Origin: Eleginops maclovinus
Taxonomy: Eukaryota > Chordata > Actinopteri > Perciformes > Eleginopidae
NCBI RefSeq assembly: GCF_036324505.1
Contig: NC_086357.1
Location: 21,587,293-21,651,292 of the forward strand
Length of the DNA: 64,000 bases
Direction: 5' to 3'
In this document: in pieces, positions 56,341-64,000 of the stretch
Numbering within the stretch: position 1 is the stretch's first letter
Layout of the letters: every line of letters begins with the position of its first letter
The notes under the pieces: model-generated
Seen by the model: only the letters and a program-made list of their open reading frames with translations
Database searches by the model: none
What the model was told of the DNA's origin: nothing
Program-made: the position numbers and the translations under genes

Positions 56341-57605
56341 ATGTTTTACCGCTGTGACCTGCTGATTCTGATACTTGCACTGACTCTTGGTGGTCAAGGT
56401 AAGTTAAGTTGCATTTTTCCTTTCCATTGCATTCTGCACTGTGGGCAAACAAAGCACCAGGATGCATCTGTGAGTTGTAAAAATAAATGTCCCTCAGTTC
56501 GTACAGGGAAGATCATCGGCGGTCATGAAGCTGCTGCACATAGCAGGCCATACATGGTGCTGTTGGAGAGGTACATGAAGGATGGTAGCACCAAATACTG
56601 CAGTGGCTTCCTTCTGAACGAGGATTTTGTGATGACTGCAGCCCACTGCCTAGCCCGGTCAGGGTTAACACACTCATGCATTAAGACTTCAATATAAAAT
56701 GCACCCTTAAATTATCTATTTGGAAAATATGTTTCATGATGGCTTCAATAAGATAAAGACCAAGCATTTTATTCTCATATTTTGCATTACATTTTGTCAT
56801 TTTAGGTCTTACCAGGTGTTGCTCGGAGCTCACAATATACAACATAAAGATGAAATACTGCGCATAAATGTGGATCAAACATTTCCTCACAAAGACTACA
56901 ATGCAACTAATTTCCGAAACGATATAATGCTTCTTAAGGTAAAACAAATATTTCCTTTAAAGCAGAAATGACTTTTTCCAGTATTTGTTTGTATTTATGT
57001 TTTGGGGAAATGCTATTGAACGCCTTAATCAATAAGAGGTTTGAAACATATAACCTAATCAGGCAAATGTGAGCGCTGGAATAAATATTCTAGTTTAATT
57101 ATGTGTTCATTTTTCTTTCACTTTTATTAAAGTTGAGCTCCAAGGCAAAGTTGAGCAAACATGTGGGACCCATTTCTCTTGCAAGCCAAAGTGATGGCTC
57201 ACTGCCAAAGTCATGTTCTGTCTCTGGCTGGGGGAGGAAAGACAAGAACATCAATTATATGTCTTTCGTACTCATGGAAGTCAATGTTACACTTAGTGAC
57301 AATGAGCTGTGTGCTAAGGACAACTTGTACTGCTCCGAGGGAGAGATTGGACCTGTCGAGGTAAGTACTTTTGTAACATAAAGTAAAACGGACAATTATA
57401 ACTGATTCAGTATCGAAGCCATCACTGCATACTGTGCATGTACTTCCAGGGAGACTCTGGTGGTCCGCTGGTGTGCGAAGATGAGAAGGCATACGGGGTG
57501 GTGTCCTACATATTCAAACCATCTTCAGGTGCCCAACAAATCGATTGTTACGCCAAGATTTCTGACTACAGCAGGTGGATCTACTTGACTGTGACTAATG
57601 CCTGA
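56341..57605 (+). CDS. Granzyme-like serine protease (S1 family)
   Basis: Five exons were read: 56341-56398, 56507-56657, 56806-56938, 57133-57360 and 57450-57605, with GT-AG introns in phases 1, 2, 0, 0, the classic granzyme/mast-cell protease gene plan. The product is 241 residues: signal peptide about 1-18, a two-residue (GK) activation peptide, and mature start IIGGHEAA at residue 22. The triad is H66 (TAAHC), D109 (FRNDIMLLK) and S193 (GDSGGP), all intact. A GPVE segment precedes GDSGG, so the Cys at chymotrypsin position 191 is replaced, a feature of granzymes and related mast-cell proteases. The dipeptide prosegment implies activation by a dipeptidyl peptidase, as in granule proteases (inference). 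Substrate preference cannot be read with confidence. Fish members are often named granzyme B-like or mast cell protease 1A-like. No tandem paralogue is present in the window. Confidence 0.92.
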
Positions 57606-58054
57606 AAAAGCTCTCACACCATTGGAGCTTAATTGATGAAATCACAGAATTTGAATTTACCGTTTGCATGACACTGAATCGCTCATATTCAATGACACTT
57701 ATATCACAATATACTCCATAGCAATGAGACTTATAGACCAAAGTCGGAGCTTGCTTGCTTTAAACAGATTTAATGAAAATGTGCTTCACTTTGATGTTTC
57801 CAAATTATAATTTAACCTTTTGTGTGGCAAGTTGACTCAAATCAAGGTTAAATATGAATGTAATATTTTGGTTTTATTGGTAGAGCTTATTTTCTGCTGC
57901 TGGGAACACAAACTTGACATCATAGACATAGATTATTCAAAGCTATCTTCAAATTAAACTAAGCACATAAAGAGTTTTCCGGGGCGAACAATTATTAATA
58001 TTTTTGTTGATTGGTAGTAACTATTGTATATTATCCTGATTTAAATATGTCTAC

Positions 58055-58060
58055 AATAAA
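58055..58060 (+). promoter_or_regulatory. Polyadenylation signal of the granzyme-like gene
   Basis: An AATAAA lies 450 bases past the stop, followed by a T/GT-rich stretch (GTTTGTTTTGTTCCTTTTTTTT). Confidence 0.5.
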
Positions 58061-58309
58061 TACATCAACAGAGAGGACACAGGATCTTCTAAGTTTGTTT
58101 TGTTCCTTTTTTTTATAATAAACTGTTGCTCTCTCACCATGTTCTCACAGTATCATTGTGCACTTAACGAAAAGACAACGCTGCCTCCTAGTGAACACGT
58201 TTTATCGGTGCAGCAAGAACCAGTCACGCTACTGAAGTCTCTCTGCCTGTTGTGGATATTGTGATTGCTACCTTTACGCAACAAACATATATTTCTCAAT
58301 TTATTACGT

Positions 58310-58530
58310 GACAATATATTTCACGTGTATTCATATATTGTGAAATTTAGATGGTAATATATCGTGATGTATTATATAACAATATATTGAAATATATCCC
58401 ACATTATATGAGGTTATATATTGGAAGACATGTGAATATATGTCCAAATATATGTATATATAATAAAATATAGGTAGATATATTATAAAAATATGTGTAT
58501 ATGTTATAAATATAGGTATAAAATATATGT
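58310..58530. repeat. AT-rich low-complexity block with recurring ATATAT motifs
   Basis: Repeated variants of AATATAT(T/G)G, TATATTGAAATATAT and TATAGGTA without a strict period. Similar AT-rich ends occur in some fish hAT elements, and a BED-type transposase fragment follows directly. Confidence 0.6.
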
Positions 58531-58587
58531 AAAAACCCCGCCTGCCTGCATTGGGCACACTTCAGCTGCCTGTTAGTTTGTTTCGAG

Positions 58588-58775
58588 ATGGAAGAACCAG
58601 AAACACCACCTTTAACTTCGAGTGATAGTGGTGGTGAGAAAGGTGACCACCCCTGGCCCTACTTAGAGGGTTTTCTTTTGTGGGAGTAAAAGACCATTCA
58701 TATACATGTAGAATCAAGGGCCTACTCTGCCTCCCGAAAGATTGCGAAATAATGCTGCTACAACCAAAGGAATTG
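58588..58775 (+). pseudogene. N-terminal fragment of a BED-finger (hAT-like) transposase, frameshifted
   Basis: An ATG at 58,588 opens a frame with GDHPWPYLEGF that ends at TAA 58,687. The adjoining frame continues with GVKDHSYTCRIKGLLCLPK. The HPWPYL...F...CLLCLPK pattern is that of the BED-type zinc finger at the start of fish hAT-like transposases. One frameshift lies between the halves and no catalytic part follows. Dead fragment. Confidence 0.5.
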
Positions 58776-59700
58776 TGAGTGTCCTTTAGACGAAACATTT
58801 GAACTCATACACACAATGATATTCAAACTTTTGACTGCTGTCTTTAATAACCACATAACAATACTTTTACTCAAGTTTCGGTCTACTTCACATGTTAGCA
58901 GGCTACACAATCTTTTTTTAAAAACATGTCTTTTAACTTGTTTTCAACATTTGTATGTAATCCAATACATGGGGAAAAAAACTATAAATGAAACAGAAAA
59001 CAATCTTTATTGTTATAAAAACAGAACAATCCCTCAGTGGAAAAAAAAACATATCAAGAATCCTTAAGTGCAAACATGCCAATTTATCAAGGCCCTGTGC
59101 CAGTCCTTCAGCTGTCCATGGACTTCTTCTTCTGCTGGTGCCTTAATTCACAGATCCTTTTGTTTATGGCTGTCTTATGTCAGGAAGCTTCGCCCATGGG
59201 TGGTGCTGAACAATTGCATCTGTAATAGATAATACAATAAGACATCCACAATGTTAGCCACAGATTGTTGCAATAGGAAAGATGAGGTGGATCCTAATCG
59301 TGTATGCCTAGTCCTCGCTCCTCAGTGGGTTACCTATAAATACTGCAGTTAAGTCTGAAATCAGAATTGGCTTCTCAACGAACCAAGGAAGTTAGAGTTT
59401 GAAAGGTTGTCCGAGGGGCTTCAGAGCGAGGAGGTTATACTACTGTATCCACTTTGTTTTTCAAGAAGTATTGTTGTCAGTGAGAGCAACTTTACTTTGC
59501 CATAGCCAAGTGTCTGCCTATGGGAGGTGAATTTGTGCTGTAAAGCTACTACAGGGGATCCATTTTAATGCCGATAAAATCTGAAAAAATATCAAAACTG
59601 TTAAAGCTTTTTATTTGTCCATCTGTTTCGCTCTTAGTTGTGAACATTTCAGTCTTTGTGTAAGTGTTTGTTACCATTTACAATAACTTTGCAAAATATA

Positions 59701-59930
59701 TTAATCCATTAAAAATAAATTCTTAAAAGTCTTACAGAGTAAAGCTTTAAGCTTCTTGGGGTCCAGAAGCTGACATCTCTCTGCAGATGGATCGACCTTG
59801 TTGACCCCTCCCGTCAGGTTGGACTTCAGTAGGATATCAATGCTGAACAGGCCCAGCAGGAGGGTGCGGGCCTTTCCATTCACTGTGGGTTGGGCTTTTG
59901 CAGTCTCCCAACAATGGCTGGATACTCTGG
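59701..59930 (-). pseudogene. BEN-domain fragment, transposon-associated
   Basis: On the minus strand the frame reads KARTLLLGLFSIDILLKSN, LTGGVNKVDPSAERCQLLDPKKLKAL. The LLLGLF...LLKSNLTGG...DPSA...LDP.KL pattern is the core of a BEN DNA-binding domain. Only this one exon-sized piece is present. It is convergent with the transposase-like frames at 60.2 kb, and BEN modules are found in some fish DNA transposons, so an element origin is likely but not proven. Confidence 0.55.
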
Positions 59931-60154
59931 TGGAGTCATCATCCCCTAGTTGCAGCTAATTAATTCTAAGAAGGAAAGACAAACAGGAATAAAAACAAAG
60001 AAAATCACCAGTGACAGAATGTTCTATGTTTTTAATTGATCATTACAAAAATGACAAGCTTGAGCTTATGATCTTATTGGAAATGAGGGTCTTCACAGCC
60101 ACTAAGAGTGATGGAATTTCTCGAAAATATGGCCCACCGAATTTACTACAAATG

Positions 60155-60240
60155 CCAGCCAAGAGATATAATCCCTCTACCTGGTCCTAGGTCTACCCCT
60201 TGGTCTCTTCCCAGCTGGACGTGCCTGGAACACCTCCCCC
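60155..60240. repeat. Dispersed fish repeat fragment
   Basis: AGAGATATAATCCCTCTACCTGG, GGTCTACCCCTTGGTCTC and CAGCTGGACGTGCCTGGAACACCTCC form a module that recurs very widely in teleost genomes, probably LINE-derived. It supplies the first dozen or so codons of the adjoining open frame, so that frame's N-terminus is not native transposase. Confidence 0.5.
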
Positions 60241-60244
60241 TCAT

Positions 60245-60749
60245 GCATTCTCCTTAACATTAAATTGTGATGAAGTTCCAGCATTCAAATCATCCCAGTA
60301 TGGAATTTGGCCATTACAAGGAATGGTAAACAAGCTTCCTTATCATGTCCGTAAAGAGAATGTTTTACTTTTTGGCCTATGGTTTGGTACTAAAAAAACA
60401 AATGTTAATACATTTCTAAAGCCATTCACACAAGAGTATCAGTCATTATCAACACCGAAACAACATTGTAAATCATTGTAGAGTGATAGCAGCTGTTATG
60501 ATGTGTGATACAGTTGCCAGGCCCATTCTGCAAAACATGACCCAATTTAATGGTCATTATGGGTGCAGCCTCTGCCTACATCCAGAACAAGTTCCAAAGG
60601 GAAATGGAACTGTTAGGGTTTATCCATACAAAGATGTTCCAAAAAGGGATCATGCTTCAACTCTAACTGACGCAAGGGAGGCCGTGCATACCACACAGTC
60701 TGTGAGAGGCAGACATTTAAAATGTTATGTCAGCTTTCTGTCTCTTTAA
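60245..60749 (+). pseudogene. tnp2/CACTA-like transposase fragment in two frames
   Basis: The first frame (to a stop at 60,479-60,481) contains VPAFKSSQYGIWPLQGMVN and FGLWFGTKKTNVNTFLKPF. The second (from 60,483) contains CDTVARPILQNMTQFNGHYG and CSLCLHP...VRVYPY. The order (K-SS---WP, GLW-G---P--N-FL-PF, D--A----L----FNG--GC--C) resembles the transposase_21/tnp2 family of CACTA-type elements and related uncharacterised fish proteins. A frameshift separates the two parts and the C-terminal half is missing. Confidence 0.6.
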
Positions 60750-60780
60750 AGATGTTAATTATTTTCAATTTAATGTACAA

Positions 60781-61017
60781 TTAAATTGGATCCTGGTATT
60801 CATCTTGGAACATGCCCGTGCCATCAGGGAAGACAAAATCCATTGATGGAATAACCTGGTCCTTCAGTATATTCAGGGAGTCAGCTGACCTCATTCTTTG
60901 GGCAAATAACATTGCTGAACCTAGACCAGACCAACTGCAGCAACCCCAGATCATAGCACTGCCCCACCAGAGGCTTGTGACCTTTTTTTTTTTGGCCCGG
61001 CAGTGCAGATCAGACAA
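60781..61017 (-). pseudogene. Tc1-like transposase fragment
   Basis: The minus-strand frame has [20 protein letters not shown] and [20 protein letters not shown] followed by [10 protein letters not shown]. These match the GGGSVMVWGC...FQDDNA segment of Tc1-like transposases. Only the central part is present, and the frame leaves the family just after FQD. This is a different Tc1 lineage from the copy at 41.9-42.8 kb. Confidence 0.7.
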
Positions 61018-61570
61018 AGAAATATAATTGGAGTAAAGTCAAAGCCTGCTCTGTATGAAAAGCTGCATTATACAAATTCAGTTTTGTGCTTGAAAAACAA
61101 TAGCTCTGGATAGACACTATTAATATATTCAGTCACTTTTCAATAACTTTATTACAATTTAGGTTTTTTTCCTGGCAAAAATGAGCCAGCTTTATTTATT
61201 TCCAATCAACATTCAGCTAAAACAATGTATTCTTTAAATCACCAAATAATAAAAGGTTGCATACTGTACAAATACTTAAGACCAACGTTAGAGCGGAATA
61301 AGCCTACTCTTTTTGATTAGAGGTGTTCGTCTTCGTGTTGCATCCAAACTGAACTTAAAAGACAGAAAGAGCCCGTGACAGCGGTGCGGATCAGAAGGGA
61401 CAGGAGGATAATACCATAAACCAATGGACCCAACAATAAATCCTTAAGTAAAACTGGCTTGCTTCATTATAAAGGATCTGATTATTACTTATTTAACCCT
61501 GCTGCATATCCCAAATGCACAATATTCTAACATACTGTGTATTTATGAAGTACTTTCAATTGCTTAATGT

Positions 61571-61610
61571 TGAAAGGTGCCCTATAAATAAACCTGCCTT
61601 GCCTCGCCTA
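61571..61610 (+). repeat. LINE-like 3' tail with (CCTTG)n
   Basis: TGAAAGGTGCCCTATAAATAAACCTGCCTTGCC resembles the GCGCTATATAAATAAA 3' terminus of fish CR1/L2-type LINEs with its pentanucleotide tail. It is related to the tail at 5,631-5,670. Confidence 0.5.
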
Positions 61611-63905
61611 TTGAATATTTCTACATATTATATTGTTTTTTCTACTAAATATGATATCAGATGAAAGGTGACTTTGAATGGCTTATTCCATTGTTCCAAT
61701 ATTTATTGCATACCGTTTTTAAAAGTAAGGAGTTACAATTTAGCATTTTATCACATTAGATTAACAAAATCTGGCAATGAATACAAATTATTGTTCAGAA
61801 AAGGCCCTTAAAAACCATCTATTCAAATGTCCCCTGTATTACTTTAAAGCAGTGAGGTATTGTATTGCAAAACTCCACAAACATCTGCTCAACATGTAGC
61901 GTAGGTAAAACCCTAAAATGAAAAAGGGATAGCAAAGATTGATATTCTACTGCTTCACAACTCAGGCAGAGGATGTGGTAATGACTCAATCTAATTTTTG
62001 TAATTCAGGAACAAGATGAACTACATGTTTGCAACAGTGGGCAAGCGCTAAAAAGTGCAAACAGTGTAGATCAAGAAGGCCCTTAACTCCTGACTTCCCC
62101 TAGAATAGATGATAAAAACAAAACTGCATTGCACATTGCACTGTATGAAAAGGACAGACACATACGTACCTGTATATGGGGGCTACTCAATCTCAAGCAG
62201 CCAAGTGTCACAGACCGCTTTGCATCTCACAGCCTGTATATATAGAATCTATGCTCACAATTTTGTATCTGAGTCGTTTCAAACCAATGAGTTATTAGGT
62301 AAACTCCACACTAAGCCATCATGCTCCCTCCAAGGAACATGTTTACGACAAAGAGTGCACAACCATCTTTTGTCCCTCAGTTAACAGCCCTACTTTATTC
62401 ATCCCTGGCACTACAATAAACTGACTTTCATACATACTGTAAATGAGAAGAAGGTAAAGGCCATGGGATTCATTCTGACCTCTGAACATATGGGAAATAA
62501 AAACTCAACTAATTAGAGATAACCCAGAGATAGATATATTTCGGTTTCACAAGTCAGGCAGAGAGGTTGCTCATGATATGATCTATACTTGCTCTTAATT
62601 ACTAAAGATGCAAAACACTTTTTGAACATTTCGAAAGGATGTGGCCAAGATATACCCAGAAACAAGTCACAGAGTTGACTGGAATCAGACCCTGCTGTAC
62701 CAAAAATAAACATTGTATTTCCAATTCATTCAAATGCATACTTTGTTTAATTAGTACATAATTACACATTCCTCCACGTGTTGAAACGTTTAGGCTCTTA
62801 AAAAGCCATTCTCAATATATTCAAAACTTTAGAAAGTAGTGACTCTTTATCACCTTTTCAAAACGCAGAATATAAGAGTGATATTGAGAATAGATTCAAG
62901 TGATTGTTACTTAAACTGCAAATGATAGCAGCCAGCCTGAGTAGCTGACTTCCAACAACCTCCAAAATACCCACAAGAGAGGGATGAGTCTTTGTGTCTT
63001 TGATATTGTATGTGCTACATTATATTATGTATTTAAAGTGCTTTGATGGAAATCCATCATGCAATTCTGTAATACCAACATGTGAGGTACAACCTTAAAT
63101 CTCAGTCTTTTAGCATACATCAAGTTTGTGATATTTATTTGCATATGTACTGTATGAACCTTTAACAATTATAAAAGGAATCATCCCAAAATGTGGCTGA
63201 AGACAGCTGGGTATTGAGTGTTCTCATTAGCAAAATACCATTCTGAAAGCAGCAGCTAGTATGTTAGTCTAAGTAAACATCAAGAGAAGGTCTTTTACAA
63301 ACAGCAACATTTTAATGGTCTCTACCACCTGGATGTTCTAATAAAAATACTGTTTTAGATGTTTCATTACTTACCTGGTAGTAAGAAGGGTAGTAAGAAC
63401 AACTTTTTAATCACTCTAAAACTCTCACAGCTTCCTGTTTTTCCTTCAGTTAACCACAAATGTCTCAGTCACTATGATAGAGATCTTTGCAGAAATGCTG
63501 TCTTGACGTCAGTCCTTTTTGCAGCCCAAAGGTTATGAGGTTCAGTTTGGATTCTGTTACTTGATCAATAGTAGTTAACTGAATGCCTGCAGTGTGATGA
63601 AGAATCAAACTCAACACACAGCTTTGTGGTCAGCTTTTCCTCTCAGAATTCTATGATCATTTACTAACATGTCTTTCTGAGTAATAGTTATGGTTCGTCT
63701 CTGTAGGTACTCACTCCCCCAAAATGATGTATTGATCCTTGCATCTTCTTTAGTGCGTAAAGGCTTTCTGTTAGCCTTTCTGTGGAGCCTGCATATGATC
63801 TGATTAGATTTCATTCAGATTTGATTCATCTTTTTGTCATTGCACATAGAACAAAAAAATGCTGTTTGCGTCCAACATGAAAATGCAAAGAACAGATACA
63901 GTGCA

Positions 63906-64000
63906 TGAGTCTGTGGCCCAGTGGGTTAGTGCGCTGTTCTTCAGATCAGGAGAGCACTGGTCCAATAGCCACTGCAGTCAGCATGTTGTTGTGTCCCTGA
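63906..64000 (+). mobile_element. tRNA-derived SINE, head only, cut by window end
   Basis: GTGGCCCAGTGGGTTAGTGCGCTG (box A region) and CACTGGTCCAATAGCCACTGC (degraded box B region) are followed by CAGCATGTTGTTGTGTCCCTGA. That last segment is the conserved body of a widespread teleost tRNA-SINE. The rest lies beyond base 64,000. Confidence 0.7.

Larger units (their letters stand above)
57606..64000. other. Downstream flank, mostly transposon remains
   Basis: After the granzyme-like 3' UTR come an AT-rich block (58,300-58,530), fragments of three or four transposon families (58.6-61.0 kb), a LINE tail and a SINE head at the very end. From about 61.7 to 63.9 kb I see only AT-rich unique-looking DNA with no supported gene. 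Confidence 0.6.

Overview
The window is nuclear DNA of a ray-finned fish, probably a percomorph-type teleost. The evidence is split genes with GT-AG introns, long (CA)n/(GT)n tracts, tRNA-derived SINE pieces, hAT- and Tc1-type transposon remains, a solo LTR, and a neighbouring pair of genes (yjefn3, cilp2) that also lie side by side in human 19p13. There is no operon, phage or CRISPR structure. I worked by eye with no database search, so family names rest on motif recognition and on recalled homologues.

Layout. (1) Positions 1-10,040, plus strand: the last four coding exons of yjefn3, an AIBP-like YjeF_N protein. Its 5' exons were not found and probably lie before base 1. (2) 13,282-30,283, plus strand: cilp2 in nine coding exons. 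It encodes a secreted matrix protein with a signal peptide, a WxxW domain, two TSP1 repeats, a carboxypeptidase-regulatory-like domain, an Ig domain, a Cys-rich block, and a furin-type site before the C-terminal half. The last exon carries an apparent 1-nt frameshift at about 28,107-28,112. (3) 35,820-37,227 (or to 37,452), minus strand: rfesd, a small soluble Rieske 2Fe-2S protein in three exons, convergent with cilp2. (4) 37.5-56.3 kb: about 19 kb with no convincing gene, holding a decayed Tc1 element, a solo LTR and repeat fragments. (5) 56,341-57,605, plus strand: a complete five-exon granzyme-like serine protease. (6) 58.3-64 kb: transposon remains (BED-type hAT N-terminus, BEN domain, tnp2-like transposase, Tc1 piece) and a SINE cut by the window end.

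The four genes do not form a pathway. yjefn3 proteins act in extracellular cholesterol handling, CILP proteins in extracellular matrix, RFESD is presumed to be an electron carrier, and granzyme-like proteases are stored in leukocyte granules. The yjefn3-cilp2 neighbourhood is the informative synteny.

I found no clearly new biological system. The points most worth following up are the single-base break in an otherwise intact cilp2, its second TSP1 exon, a hAT element nested in another hAT with an exact 8-bp target duplication, and an in-frame N-terminal extension of rfesd that looks like a mitochondrial presequence.
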